From Alphaproteobacteria bacterium (GTDB lineage Bacteria; Pseudomonadota; Alphaproteobacteria; JAAEOK01): 64,000 nucleotides of DNA. Of the stretch, positions 36,010 through 45,361 are shown one piece after another; the first letter of the stretch is position 1, and every line of letters begins with the position of its first letter. The stretch spans positions 1 to 64,000 of the forward strand of contig JAAEOK010000050.1 in NCBI GenBank assembly GCA_024244705.1, written 5' to 3'. Below the pieces are notes generated by a model, which was not told the DNA's origin, made no database searches, and saw only the letters and a list, made by a program, of their open reading frames with translations. Made by a program: the position numbers and the translations under genes.

Positions 36010-36543
36010 ATGTCCGAACCAGGAATAAACCTCGCCCTCTTCGGTCTGTTAGGAGCGTTTGTTGGCGCCGTTCCGGGAATACTCGGCGTTCTATATACCT
36101 GGTTCAAGAACCGGGATGCCGTTTCGAGGTCCTTGAGAAGAATAGAACTCGCGAAATCCGAAGTAGAATTCATTTCAACCTGGTTGGAGGTGGCGTCCTC
36201 TTTAGACGACGACGAAGCATTGGAGCGTCGGCGGCAGGCGGCGCGCACGCGCTTGGACAGGCTCATCGACCTGACCGAAGAGGAAATCGAGCGGAGAGCC
36301 GTTGAATCGAAGGAGGACGACGTCGCGCCCAAGAAGGCGCGGGGCAATATTTGGTTCTATGTCTACTCCGGGTTCTTTTTTTTCATGATGCTCGGCGCGA
36401 GCATTGATGACCAAAATAATTTTTCGATCCCGTACCTAATTAAGGAAATTTCGGGTGAAGGCGGGGTCGTCTTATTGGTATTCGGAATCCCGTGGGCCGT
36501 ATTGTTCGTTCGATTCCTTCTATCAAAGCGCCGGAGCGCATGA
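36010..36543 (+). CDS. Hypothetical membrane protein
   Basis: A 177-residue protein with a membrane helix near residues 7-30, a charged helical middle (about 33-110, coiled-coil-like) and two hydrophobic segments near 113-130 and 150-170. No family recognised. Local base composition is more AT-rich than its neighbours (runs such as aataattttt), which may mark later acquisition. The 210-base gap upstream (35797-36009) shows no gene. Confidence 0.65.
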   Translation: MSEPGINLALFGLLGAFVGAVPGILGVLYTWFKNRDAVSRSLRRIELAKSEVEFISTWLEVASSLDDDEALERRRQAARTRLDRLIDLTEEEIERRAVESKEDDVAPKKARGNIWFYVYSGFFFFMMLGASIDDQNNFSIPYLIKEISGEGGVVLLVFGIPWAVLFVRFLLSKRRSA

Positions 36544-36564
36544 CAAAGCATCGCATGAGGCGGA

Positions 36565-38241
36565 TCATCGATTGGTTGCAGGCGATGCCCGGTCGATGAT
36601 GGCGGCGAAATCGACGCCGGCAGGCAATGCGCCGTAGGCACCGGTCCAGCGCGTTCCAAGACGCGAGGCACAGAAGGCGTCCGCCGTCGCCGCCGGCGCA
36701 TGTCGCACCAACAGCGCGCCCTGAAGCGCGATCGCCATCATTTCGGTGACGCCCCGAGCGCGCACTTCCAAGTCTTCGGGCCGGGCGAGTTCATCCTTGA
36801 GCGTGTCGGCGGCGGCGTCCAAGGCGGCATTGGCCCCGCGCGCGGCATCGAGTTCGGCGAGGAAGGCGGGGAGGGCGGCATCCTCGCGCTGCATCGCGCG
36901 CAGCACGTCCAAGCACATGATGTTGCCCGATCCTTCCCAGATGCTGTTGACCGGCGCCTCGCGATAGAGGCGGGGCATGATCGAGTCTTCGATGTAGCCG
37001 GGGCCGCCGTGACATTCCATCGCCTCGAAGACGTGGCCCGGCGCGCGTTTGCAGTTCCAATACTTGGCCACCGCGGTCCCGATGCGGGCCAAGGCGGCGG
37101 CGGCTTCGTCCTCGGCCGCTTCGTCGAGCGCGCGGGCGATACGCAGGGCCAGGGCGAGCGCCGCCTCGGCCTCGACGGCCAGATCGGCCAGCACGTTGCG
37201 CATCAAAGGTTGCTGGACGAGTTTTTTCTGGAACGCGGTCCGGTGCGCTGTGTGGTGCAGCGCCTGGACCAGGCCCTGGCGCATCAAGGCGGCGGAACTG
37301 ACGCAGCAATATATGCGGTTGCCCTGAACCATATCGATGATCGTGCGCACGCCCCGGCCGTCCTCGCCGACCATGACGCCCCAGGTGTCCTGAAGCTCGA
37401 TTTCGGAGGACGCATTGGAGCGATTGCCGAGCTTGTCCTTGAGGCGTTGGATGAAGAGGTTGTTGCGCTCGCCATTCGGCATCCAACGCGGGACCAGGAA
37501 ACATGATAGCCCGACATCGGTGTAAGCCAGCGTCAGGAAGGCGTCCGACATCGGCGCCGAGCAAAAGAACTTGTGGCCGGTGAGCCGGTATTCGGCACCC
37601 GGGCCCGTGGACTCACCCACCGCCTCGGCGCGTGTCGAATTGGTCCTTACGTCCGAACCGCCCTGCTTCTCGGTCATGAACATGCCCATGGTCGCCCCGG
37701 TTTTTTCGCTCACCGGGATATCGCGCGGGTCGTAGGAGGTCGAAAGCAATCTCGGGATCCAGTCGTCTCCGACAGATGGAGTGGTGCGCAGCGACGGCAC
37801 CACGGCGTAGGTCATCGCCATCGGGCACAGCACGCCGCCCTCGGCCTGATTGAACATGTATGTGAGCGCCGCGTGCACCACTTGAGACCCGGATTCGGCA
37901 TGCCGCCAAGCGAAGTTGGGTACTTCGTTTTCGATCGCGACCTTCATCAGGTCGTGATAGGCGGGATGAAACTCGACCTGGTTGATGCGCATGCCGTAAC
38001 GGTCGAAGGGCTTGACCTCCGGGATGTGCCGATTGGCGAAATCGGCCTTTTCAAAGATCTCGGCGGCGCCGGTGATTTTGCCGAAAGCCGCCAGCTTTTC
38101 CTCGGCCCAGCCGCCGCCCTCTCGCGCGACGCCGTCGCGCAGCGCCCTATCGCTGCCCCACAAATCCTGATCGCCGAGATGCGGCGGCATGTTCGTTACT
38201 TCGTGGGTCGGCAGAATAGCCAGCGGTCTTACCGGTATCAT
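36565..38241 (-). CDS. aidB: AidB-like acyl-CoA dehydrogenase
   Basis: A 558-residue flavoprotein of the AidB branch of acyl-CoA dehydrogenases. AidB marks are THEVTNMPPHLGDQDLW at the start, GMFMTEKQGGSDVRTN (FAD contact), GHKFFCSAPMSDAFL, and ECHGGPGYIEDSIMPRLYREAPVNSIWEGSGNIMCLDVLRA, where the catalytic glutamate region lies. E. coli AidB binds DNA in the alkylation response; many homologues act only as dehydrogenases. It is followed closely by no partner genes. Confidence 0.88.
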   Translation of the reverse strand: MIPVRPLAILPTHEVTNMPPHLGDQDLWGSDRALRDGVAREGGGWAEEKLAAFGKITGAAEIFEKADFANRHIPEVKPFDRYGMRINQVEFHPAYHDLMKVAIENEVPNFAWRHAESGSQVVHAALTYMFNQAEGGVLCPMAMTYAVVPSLRTTPSVGDDWIPRLLSTSYDPRDIPVSEKTGATMGMFMTEKQGGSDVRTNSTRAEAVGESTGPGAEYRLTGHKFFCSAPMSDAFLTLAYTDVGLSCFLVPRWMPNGERNNLFIQRLKDKLGNRSNASSEIELQDTWGVMVGEDGRGVRTIIDMVQGNRIYCCVSSAALMRQGLVQALHHTAHRTAFQKKLVQQPLMRNVLADLAVEAEAALALALRIARALDEAAEDEAAAALARIGTAVAKYWNCKRAPGHVFEAMECHGGPGYIEDSIMPRLYREAPVNSIWEGSGNIMCLDVLRAMQREDAALPAFLAELDAARGANAALDAAADTLKDELARPEDLEVRARGVTEMMAIALQGALLVRHAPAATADAFCASRLGTRWTGAYGALPAGVDFAAIIDRASPATNR

Positions 38242-38393
38242 CGTGTCATATCCTCACAACAGCGGCACGCCGGCGGCGTCCTTCGAGCAAGCGAATTAGA
38301 TCGAATGTTAGTGTAACACCGCGCGACCGCTTGGCGACCCGCCCTTACGACCCCACGGGACCGGGCGTTATCGCAACACTTCAGGCCATCAAA

Positions 38394-39722
38394 TCAGGTA
38401 TTCGGCGCGCAGGCTTTCAGAAAGCGCGGTAGGAGCGGCCTGGAATCGCCTTTGAAATGCAGGAGGAAAACCTCCGACAACCGGTCTGGGTCGAGGTCGA
38501 CCTCGCCGAGCGGTGTAAAATTGTGGCTGCGGCAGGGGAAGAAGCCGACCGTGGCCCCATTTACCGAGATCGCATTGGGCCCATTGGCGGCAAAGAACCG
38601 CCAGTCGATGAGCGCGCCGAGGGCCAGTTGGTCGCCCCACCATTCGCGCAGGTCGCCGTGCTCCCGATTCCTACCGCGACGCGGGCGGATGATCGAACGG
38701 TAGCAGGCGAGCGCGGCCTCGAAGAATGCCGCGGCCTGGGCGCCACGACGGGCGAAGATCACCCCGGCATTGAAGGGGTGTTGCGGATAGGGCCAGCGCC
38801 GGTAGGTGAGCGCGATGTCGAATTCGTTCTCGAAGATCGGCCGCAGGTCGCGATTGAGGACCACATCCAGATCCAGGAACGCGGTGTCGGCGTCGCGCGC
38901 CGATGAGCAGAGATAGTCATGTTGCGCCCGCATGCGCTCGTAGATGCCGAAACGCAAGTCCAGGGGCTGGCGGATGATCCTGTCGATCGGGAGGTCGCCC
39001 GAGAGTTCCGTCGTTTCATCCGTTAGCAGGATGATCCGGGCGCCGGGGCAATGCCGGCGCGCAAGATCGAAAACCGGACCCATCAACGTCCGAAGATCGA
39101 GACCATGCGATGGCGCGCGCCACGGGCCGGCAAAGAAGAACACCAGATTGAGCCGTTCATCCGCCACGCGCCGCGCCCGCCGCAACGGCCCGATCGCGTG
39201 GCGCTCCGCCGGAAAGCTGAATTTCATCGCCTCCATGGCCCGTAGGCCAGCCCGGCCCTGTTTTCCCCGAGGGTCCAAATGTTGCGCGCGGCGGAACGCC
39301 TTGCCCGCCGCGGGACGCATTTCCTGGAACAGATGAAGATAACCGTAGGTGTTGTGGATCCAGGCCTCATTGGGCGCCATCCGGCGCGCCTTACCGAGGG
39401 CCCGCACGGCATCCGACCAGCAGCCTTGTTCCATCTTGACGCGGGCGTAGCCCGTCAAGAATTGCGCCGACCGCGGGTCTCCGACATCCACATTCTTGAG
39501 TGCGTCGGACCTACCGCTAGGCACTCCTTGCCACCCAGGACCGAGCTCCAGGCCGCGAATCGTATCCGCCGGATCCTTCCGGTCGCCGCCTTCCGCCAAC
39601 GCCGCCACCGCACCGGCCAGATTGTCGGCGAGATGGGGCAGCGGAACCGAACGCAGATACAAATCACTGAACCGCTGCGCGGGTGCCGACAGGTTTTGCG
39701 CGGGCCAAATCAATCCCTCCAA
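38394..39722 (-). CDS. TPR-containing glycosyltransferase-like protein with DxD motif
   Basis: A 442-residue protein. Residues about 85-165 carry two TPR-like units (FLTGYARVKMEQGCWSDAVRALGKARRMAPNEAWIHNTYGYLHLFQEM). Residues about 190-435 form a GT-A-type nucleotide-sugar transferase: LNLVFFFAGPWR, ARIILLTDETTEL, and FLDLDVVLNRDLRPIF with Asp284-Leu-Asp286 as the metal-binding DxD, followed by FNAGVIFARRG. The TTG start lies within the last 13 bases of the sulfotransferase gene and has GGAGG nine bases upstream, so the genes are coupled and probably modify the same glycan. Confidence 0.7.
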   Translation of the reverse strand: MEGLIWPAQNLSAPAQRFSDLYLRSVPLPHLADNLAGAVAALAEGGDRKDPADTIRGLELGPGWQGVPSGRSDALKNVDVGDPRSAQFLTGYARVKMEQGCWSDAVRALGKARRMAPNEAWIHNTYGYLHLFQEMRPAAGKAFRRAQHLDPRGKQGRAGLRAMEAMKFSFPAERHAIGPLRRARRVADERLNLVFFFAGPWRAPSHGLDLRTLMGPVFDLARRHCPGARIILLTDETTELSGDLPIDRIIRQPLDLRFGIYERMRAQHDYLCSSARDADTAFLDLDVVLNRDLRPIFENEFDIALTYRRWPYPQHPFNAGVIFARRGAQAAAFFEAALACYRSIIRPRRGRNREHGDLREWWGDQLALGALIDWRFFAANGPNAISVNGATVGFFPCRSHNFTPLGEVDLDPDRLSEVFLLHFKGDSRPLLPRFLKACAPNT

Positions 39723-40624
39723 AGGTCGACCCTCCTTTCGATAAGTCGTTCGAATTCCGGCACATAATCGGCAAAGTAGGTGTCGAACAGGCGTTTGCGG
39801 TCGCCCTCGTCGAGCTCCAAGGGCGGGGCGATTTCGGCATGCCGGCGAAGGGCGGACCGGGTCGCTTCCGAGGGCGCCTTCAGCACCTTCAAGCCGATCC
39901 GGGGCTGCTCGATGACGATATCGCCGTGGTCGACGGAAAATTCGCCAAAGGCTATTTGGTTTTGCCGATCGACGTAATTTCCGCGCACCGAGCCGGCTCG
40001 TTCGGCGACGTGAATCTTGGGCAAGTATCGAGTCATTTCGTGAGTTGGCTCGATGTCCGCCGCCGCGACGCCGAGAAATTCGAGCACCGACCCAAAATGG
40101 CGGTTTCGATCGGCGCCGAAGAGCTCCTCGAAGATGAGGAGCAAACAGTTCTCCCGGGGAAAGACGTTGAGGAACCGTTCCAGGTCGCGCGCATAATTGC
40201 TGGTCCAGCGATATCGGAACGCTGGGAGGGTTCGCGTGTCATCGTGCTGCAGCGCCTGCTCGAAGCTGTCGAATTCGTCGAGGCGGGCGAAATTGTGTAG
40301 GTAGTGGGAATAAGCGCGCTCCACCGGGTGGCGGAAACTGAAGATCAATTTGACCTCGTGGCCGAGCACGGAGCGGATACGTTCGGGGGCATCCGCGGCG
40401 TCGATGATCTCGGGATCGATCTCGCCAACCGCCATTTCGCCGCGCCAGAGGTCGAAATAGCGCGCCTCGTAAAAGGTGGGGCCGCGCATGTACTCGCGCA
40501 TTGAGACAAAGAACTTGGTTTCCTTCTTGTTCGACACAAACACATCGGGATGGCGATCCAAGGCCTGATAGAACGAAGTCGAACCGCATTTTCGCGCCCC
40601 GACGAAGAGAAAATTGGGCAACAT
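39710..40624 (-). CDS. PAPS-dependent sulfotransferase
   Basis: A 304-residue sulfotransferase of the NodH/heparan-sulfate type. The 5'-phosphosulfate loop is FVGARKCGSTSFYQAL (residues 8-22) and the 3'-phosphate motif is FSFRHPVERAYSHYLHNF (from residue 95). It transfers sulfate from PAPS to a carbohydrate or similar acceptor. ATG at 40624 has GAGG upstream and starts directly at the P-loop strand. It overlaps the downstream TPR-glycosyltransferase start. Confidence 0.88.
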   Translation of the reverse strand: MLPNFLFVGARKCGSTSFYQALDRHPDVFVSNKKETKFFVSMREYMRGPTFYEARYFDLWRGEMAVGEIDPEIIDAADAPERIRSVLGHEVKLIFSFRHPVERAYSHYLHNFARLDEFDSFEQALQHDDTRTLPAFRYRWTSNYARDLERFLNVFPRENCLLLIFEELFGADRNRHFGSVLEFLGVAAADIEPTHEMTRYLPKIHVAERAGSVRGNYVDRQNQIAFGEFSVDHGDIVIEQPRIGLKVLKAPSEATRSALRRHAEIAPPLELDEGDRKRLFDTYFADYVPEFERLIERRVDLWRD

Positions 40625-40733
40625 TTCGCACTGTCCTCTTTGAATCGGTGCCATCGGGAAACAGTCAGATTCCCAAACGCGGAGTTGCTCTTCGACGCAT
40701 GACAAGAGGTCAGCGCCGGTTTCCGCGCCCGCC

Positions 40734-41363
40734 CTAGGCGACCACCCCGGGGCGGGCGGCGACGCGGTCGTGCCATTCCTTCAGGTGGCCGGCGTCGGCA
40801 GGAATCCCCTCCTTGATCCAAGCGGCGAATTCGACGGCGACGATCGCGGTGATGTCGGCGATCGTATAACGCGGCCCGGCGACATAGGGGCTGGCGGCGA
40901 GGCGGCGGTCGAGTTCCGCAAGGAAGTGTTTGACCCGCCGCCGTCCCCGTTCGGCGAGCTCGGGGATCTGCGGGTGATTGACGGTCCCGGTCAAGGCGCG
41001 GTCGACGAACCCCTTAGCGCTGTTGCGCAGGACATCCGCCACCGGCCCGAAGCCGTCCCATTCCATTGCCCGGTTCCACGATGCGATCACGCCCTTCTCC
41101 CGCGCGTCCTGCCCCATAAGATTGGGCACCGGAAAGGCGTCCTCGAGATAGACGCAGATCGAATTCGAATCCCACAACGTGGTGCCGTCGTCGAGTTCGA
41201 GCGTCGGGACCGTGCAGTGCGGATTGACGGCGCGGAAGGCGTCGCCGAGATGTTCGCCGGCGCGCAAATCGACCTCGACGGTTTCGATCTCGATGCCCTT
41301 CTCGGCGATGAAGATTCGAACGCGCCGCGGACTCGGCGCGGTACTGCAATCATAGAATTTCAT
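40734..41363 (-). CDS. Glutathione S-transferase family protein
   Basis: A 209-residue cytosolic GST. The thioredoxin-like half holds MKFYDCSTAPSPRRVRIFIAEKGI with a Ser/Cys near the catalytic position, the cis-proline TVPTLELDDGTTLWDSNSIC and the all-helical half begins after YLEDAFP. The C-terminal motif RYTIADITAIVAV is the N-capping box. Substrate unknown. Confidence 0.9.
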   Translation of the reverse strand: MKFYDCSTAPSPRRVRIFIAEKGIEIETVEVDLRAGEHLGDAFRAVNPHCTVPTLELDDGTTLWDSNSICVYLEDAFPVPNLMGQDAREKGVIASWNRAMEWDGFGPVADVLRNSAKGFVDRALTGTVNHPQIPELAERGRRRVKHFLAELDRRLAASPYVAGPRYTIADITAIVAVEFAAWIKEGIPADAGHLKEWHDRVAARPGVVA

Positions 41364-41426
41364 CGCCGCCCCAATTGCAGGTTCCCGTTCGATAACAGGG
41401 AGTGGTCAGGGCGAATTCGCGGCCGC

Positions 41427-41762
41427 TCACGAGCGAACCGCATTGAGCCGATAGCCCCTGGAATGCATGCAGAACCGGGTCAGATCCTCCTCCTGCTCGA
41501 AGGCGTCCGGCCCGCCGTGCCAGAAGGGTACCGCGCCGACACCGTAGTAGGGCGGCATATAGCTTGAATCGTAAAAGGGCGGCGGCCAGTTGTCGATCCA
41601 TTGATCGCGCCACGCCTCGTTGTTCGCATGCTGGCTGCATTCATCGATGGCAGCCTGCGTCTGGGCCTGCGAGACGCCCGGCTTCTCCCAAACCAAATCG
41701 GCGCAGCCACCGACAAGAGACATGACGGCCAAACTTAGGATAACACCTGTCAATCGTGGCAT
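41427..41762 (-). CDS. Small putative lipoprotein
   Basis: A 111-residue protein with signal sequence and lipobox LVGGC (Cys20). The mature region is rich in Tyr, Trp and Pro (PPPFYDSSYMPPYYGVG) and has two further cysteines. No family recognised; probably an envelope lipoprotein. Confidence 0.7.
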   Translation of the reverse strand: MPRLTGVILSLAVMSLVGGCADLVWEKPGVSQAQTQAAIDECSQHANNEAWRDQWIDNWPPPFYDSSYMPPYYGVGAVPFWHGGPDAFEQEEDLTRFCMHSRGYRLNAVRS

Positions 41763-42152
41763 TTCGATCTCCGCGTCGCGTTGGTCTATTCGGCGCCGGC
41801 ACCACCGGCGTCAGTTTAGGAGACGGGCGCCGGTTTATCGAGCCCGATCATGGGTGCCGGTCCGCGGCCGTCCATGCGGTGCGGCACCCGCGGTATATAT
41901 CGTTAATTTTCAGATAGTTAAATGATCGGCGTCACTTTTTTGTTGGCCCGGTCCCGCGGCCTCCCTAGATATAGGCGCAAGCGGTCCGGTGTGGGGCGGG
42001 ACCGCAAGTCTGTCTGCGTGACCGCGGTCGGTGCTTCCGCGGGGCCGACTCACAAAAGAAGGTGTGAGCAAACAGGGGTCAAGCCCGGTTTCCCGGTTCG
42101 AATACATCGGGTAACATTGGGCTGGAACCCGCGGCTGAAGGCAGGTAGAGGC
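41763..42152. other. Intergenic region upstream of the VWA/FHA operon
   Basis: I see no gene. The middle (about 41890-41945) is markedly AT-rich against its surroundings and is the likeliest place for promoters of the divergent lipoprotein gene and the 42153-48552 operon, but no box pair is convincing. Confidence 0.45.
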
Positions 42153-42734
42153 ATGACCGCGATTCGGGCCACAACCATCATTTTAGCTGTTGCCGTCGTT
42201 GCGCGTGTCGTGCCGGCGTCGGCGACCGACGATTTCAACGATGTGCCGTTTCTGTTCGCCAAGGTTTCCGATGCTCTCGAGACCGAGCCCACGGGTTCGC
42301 CGATAGCCTGGACCAATCCGGGGACCGGAAATTCGGGAACGATCGTGGTGACGCGGACATTCTTCCTCGGCGACGGGTCGCCGTGCCGCGATTATACGCG
42401 GACGACGGATCGATCGGGCCAGGAGCCATTAAGCGAAACGGGGACCGGCTGCCGAGAGGCGGACGGGCGCTGGATGCTGAAGGAAACGGCACCGCCGAGC
42501 AGCGGTCCGACGCCTCTGGTCGCCACGCCATCCGAGTCCGAGGTGCGGGTGACGCCCCTGCCGTCGCCGCCGCTTACGCCGCCCGCGGAAACGGCGCCCT
42601 CCGTGGTGGCGCGCTCGGAGCCCGCCGCAACGTCACCACCACCCTTGCCAAACCCGGCCAAATCGACGACACAATCGACGGCGAAGAAGATTCCAAAGAT
42701 CTCCTCGACCACGATGCCGAGCAGATCCGATTAG
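42153..42734 (+). CDS. Secreted protein with RT0821/17-kDa surface antigen-like domain and Pro-rich tail
   Basis: A 193-residue exported protein with a signal peptide (cleavage near VPASATDD). Residues about 45-105 match the RT0821/Lpp0805 surface-antigen domain: SPIAWTNPGTGNSGTIVVTRTFFL, CRDYTRT and GCREADGRWML, with the two conserved cysteines. The remaining 85 residues are a flexible Pro/Thr/Ser-rich tail ending in Lys-rich KSTTQSTAKKIPK, possibly wall- or membrane-associated. It lies 19 bases before the pseudokinase gene and looks like the first gene of that operon. Confidence 0.75.
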   Translation: MTAIRATTIILAVAVVARVVPASATDDFNDVPFLFAKVSDALETEPTGSPIAWTNPGTGNSGTIVVTRTFFLGDGSPCRDYTRTTDRSGQEPLSETGTGCREADGRWMLKETAPPSSGPTPLVATPSESEVRVTPLPSPPLTPPAETAPSVVARSEPAATSPPPLPNPAKSTTQSTAKKIPKISSTTMPSRSD

Positions 42735-42753
42735 GCCTGTTTGGATCTGGTAA

Positions 42754-44925
42754 ATGTCGGTGGAAAAATCGATCTCCTCCTCATCCGCCCCGAGCGGCCT
42801 GCCGCCCCGGCACGTCGTATTGTCGCCGGGCCAACAGCTGAACGGCTATCTCGTTCACGCGCAGATCAGCCAGGCACCGCACGCCTTCACCTATTCCGGC
42901 ATCGAGAGCCATAACAATCATCCCGTTGTGATCCGGCTTTCGCGTCCGGATCCGGACAGCCAGGAAGCGGTTCGTCGCGAAGCGCAGACCCTGGGCCGCA
43001 TCCGCCACCCCGGCTTGGTGCGCATGGTGGGGACGTCGACGGTGGCCGGATTGCCTTACATCGTACTCGACCGCGAGGACGGAATTACCCTGGACCGGAT
43101 CATCCCGGTTCTCGGCGGCGCCATCGCGCAAAGCACGGTCCGGGATCTCATGCTGCGCATCCTCGACGCGCTCGAGGTCGTACACGCGGCCGGATTGGTT
43201 CATTGCGATCTGTCGCCGTCGAACGTCCTCGTTCGTCCCGACGGCTCGCCGGTGCTGCTCGACTTCGAAGCGGCCCAGGTGCCGGCGGAAATGGATGTCG
43301 TGCGATCCTTCGTCGATGTCACGCCGGGTTATGCCGCGCCGGAACTGTACTCGCTCGATGCGCAGATTGGTCCGTGGACCGATTTCTACAGCGTTGCCGC
43401 CATTGCCTATAGCCTGCTGACCGGGAAAGCGGCACCCGACGCCACTGAGCGTACCGAATCGAGACTGCTCGAGGGCCTCGACGCCGAGCAATGCTCGCCG
43501 TCTTTCGCCGCCGTGATCGATAGTGCCTTGGCGTTGGCACCGGATAGCCGGCCGGTCGCTGTCAAGGTTTGGCGCGACGCGATTTCGACCGTGGACGCGC
43601 CGTCCGATAACGGTAAGGTGACGACGCTTTCGAACGTCGTGCGCCGGGCGCAGGAGGAGACTGTCGAACTCCCCGCCAGCGACGATTTTCCGTCGACGAT
43701 TCGTGTCGAGATTGCGGACGAGCCCGAGGCCGCCGAGGTCCGCGTCCCCGCGCTCACCGCCACCCCGGGGGACCGGTCGAGCCGTGCACCGCTTCCGGAG
43801 ATCACGCGGCATCATCGGTCCGGCGGCGGCGGTCGCGTTTTTCTCACCTTGGTCGTCGTTGCCGCGATCGCCGCCGGCGGGTGGTTCGGCTGGGAATATT
43901 ACCGCTGGTGGTCGAAGACGGAGTGGACGGTCGATGCGATCGGCAGCGCCGACGCGGCGACCATCGCCGAGGCGATCGAAAATGCCCGGCCCGGATCGGT
44001 TATCCGCGTGCGCTCGGGCATCTACCGCGAAAGCCTGACCATCGACAAGCCGATCAGCCTGATCGGCGAGTCGATAGAAGGCCAGCCGGTCATGATCATT
44101 CCGCCGGCCGGCCGGTGTCTCCTGGTGTCCGCCGGCAGCGGGATCATCGACGGGCTGACTTTCGAAGGCGGTGATGGCACGAGTCCCTGCATCGATCTCG
44201 CCTTCGGCGATGTTGAGGTCGCGAACAATGTGATCGCCAACTGGAAAGGCACCGGCATGCGCCTGCGCGACGGCGGAGCCGCCGCCATACGCGGCAACCA
44301 AATGCGCGACGTCGACGGCGTCGGCATCTTGATCGAGACCGGGTCCGGCGGCGCCATCGAAGGAAACCGTATCGAGCGCAGCGGCAAGGCCGGGATCAAG
44401 GTTCGCGGCGGTTCGGCGCCGACCGTATCGGGAAACCATATCGAGGGCAGCGGACAAGGCGGTTTGGTGATCGAGGGCGGCAGCAGCGGCGGCTATGCCG
44501 ACAACGTGATCGTCGCCGGCAAGGCCTCGGGCATCGAAGTCCGCGGCGGCGCCAACCCGATCGTCGTCGAAAACCGCGTCGGCTCGGCCGGGGAGGCGGG
44601 TATCTTCGTCTACGAAGGCGCTCGCGGCCGGTTCGCCGGGAACCAGATCGTCAGCAGCCGCCTGTCGGGGGTGATTATCGCCACCGGCGCGACGCCGGCC
44701 TTCGAAGGCAACGAGATCCGCGACAACAGGGAGCATGGCATCGCCGTGCTCGGCGGTGCCGGAGGCGAGCTGAGCCAGAACGTCATCAAGCAGAACCGGG
44801 GCCATGGCGTCGCCCTGGGCATCGGCAGCACCGCCACGCTCAAGGACAACGTGATTGAAGGCAACCGCGAGCCGCAGGTTCAAGAGGGCGAAATGGAAAC
44901 CACGGAATCCGACGCGGCACGGTGA
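42754..44925 (+). CDS. Pseudokinase / transmembrane / parallel beta-helix protein
   Basis: A 723-residue protein. Residues about 28-280 are a Ser/Thr-kinase-like domain: HCDLSPSNVL (150-159) has the catalytic Asp and Asn, and PGYAAPELY is the P+1/APE region. Three changes suggest weak or no phosphotransfer: the Gly-rich loop lacks its glycines, Arg61 replaces the ATP lysine (HPVVIRLSR), and DFG is DFE (170-172). Residues 286-355 are a linker, 362-381 a single membrane helix, and 392-705 a right-handed beta-helix with about ten rungs of the GN.I..S...GI.V pattern seen in NosD/pectate-lyase folds. The helix would be extracytoplasmic, perhaps sensing a glycan. It is second in a seven-gene operon with FHA, MotA-like and VWA proteins. 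Confidence 0.85.
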   Translation: MSVEKSISSSSAPSGLPPRHVVLSPGQQLNGYLVHAQISQAPHAFTYSGIESHNNHPVVIRLSRPDPDSQEAVRREAQTLGRIRHPGLVRMVGTSTVAGLPYIVLDREDGITLDRIIPVLGGAIAQSTVRDLMLRILDALEVVHAAGLVHCDLSPSNVLVRPDGSPVLLDFEAAQVPAEMDVVRSFVDVTPGYAAPELYSLDAQIGPWTDFYSVAAIAYSLLTGKAAPDATERTESRLLEGLDAEQCSPSFAAVIDSALALAPDSRPVAVKVWRDAISTVDAPSDNGKVTTLSNVVRRAQEETVELPASDDFPSTIRVEIADEPEAAEVRVPALTATPGDRSSRAPLPEITRHHRSGGGGRVFLTLVVVAAIAAGGWFGWEYYRWWSKTEWTVDAIGSADAATIAEAIENARPGSVIRVRSGIYRESLTIDKPISLIGESIEGQPVMIIPPAGRCLLVSAGSGIIDGLTFEGGDGTSPCIDLAFGDVEVANNVIANWKGTGMRLRDGGAAAIRGNQMRDVDGVGILIETGSGGAIEGNRIERSGKAGIKVRGGSAPTVSGNHIEGSGQGGLVIEGGSSGGYADNVIVAGKASGIEVRGGANPIVVENRVGSAGEAGIFVYEGARGRFAGNQIVSSRLSGVIIATGATPAFEGNEIRDNREHGIAVLGGAGGELSQNVIKQNRGHGVALGIGSTATLKDNVIEGNREPQVQEGEMETTESDAAR

Positions 44926-44957
44926 GATTGCGAAATGACGAACGAAGGATACGCGGA

Positions 44958-45359
44958 TTGAAGACACTGATCGTTGGCCGCAGTTCCCATGCGGATATCG
45001 TCGTCGCCGATGGTTCGGTGGCGCGCCGGCATATGGAGATCGTGGTGACCCGCGACGGACGCTACTACGTCACCGATTGCGGTACCGAAACCGGAACCTG
45101 GCGCGTCGTCGGCATGCAGGACGACAAGGAGGTGTGGGAGGAAACCCGCCAAAGCTTCGTGCATCCCGACCAGCCTTTGCGGCTCGGTTCGTTTCAATGC
45201 ACGCTGAATTCGCTGTTTGCCAAGCTCAGCCCGATCACCGTCGAGGAAGGCGGTGGCAGCGGGGGGTATCGCGACGAGGCCGGGAAGGCGACGCCGCGGC
45301 CCCGCGGCCCGGTCGCGCGCGATCCGCGCACCGGTGAAATCGTGCGCCGGAGGCTCTAG
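44958..45359 (+). CDS. FHA domain protein
   Basis: A 133-residue cytosolic protein. The N-terminal FHA fold shows LIVGRSSHADIVVADGSVARRHMEIVV, keeping the GR and the RRH signature though the usual Ser is Ala (VARRH), then DCGTETGTW. A basic, flexible tail follows (RPRGPVARDPRTGEIVRRRL). TTG at 44958 begins right at the first strand and has GAAGGA upstream; a GTG at 44922 overlapping the previous stop is the alternative. Probably binds a phosphothreonine partner of the operon. Confidence 0.75.
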   Translation: MKTLIVGRSSHADIVVADGSVARRHMEIVVTRDGRYYVTDCGTETGTWRVVGMQDDKEVWEETRQSFVHPDQPLRLGSFQCTLNSLFAKLSPITVEEGGGSGGYRDEAGKATPRPRGPVARDPRTGEIVRRRL

Positions 45360-45361
45360 GC

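Noticed and set aside
42781-44967. 728-codon open frame antisense to the pseudokinase gene
   Set aside because: Shadow of the Gly/Val/Ala-rich beta-helix and kinase-like codons; composition (His, Asp, Ala, Arg) is not protein-like and the sense frame has real motifs.
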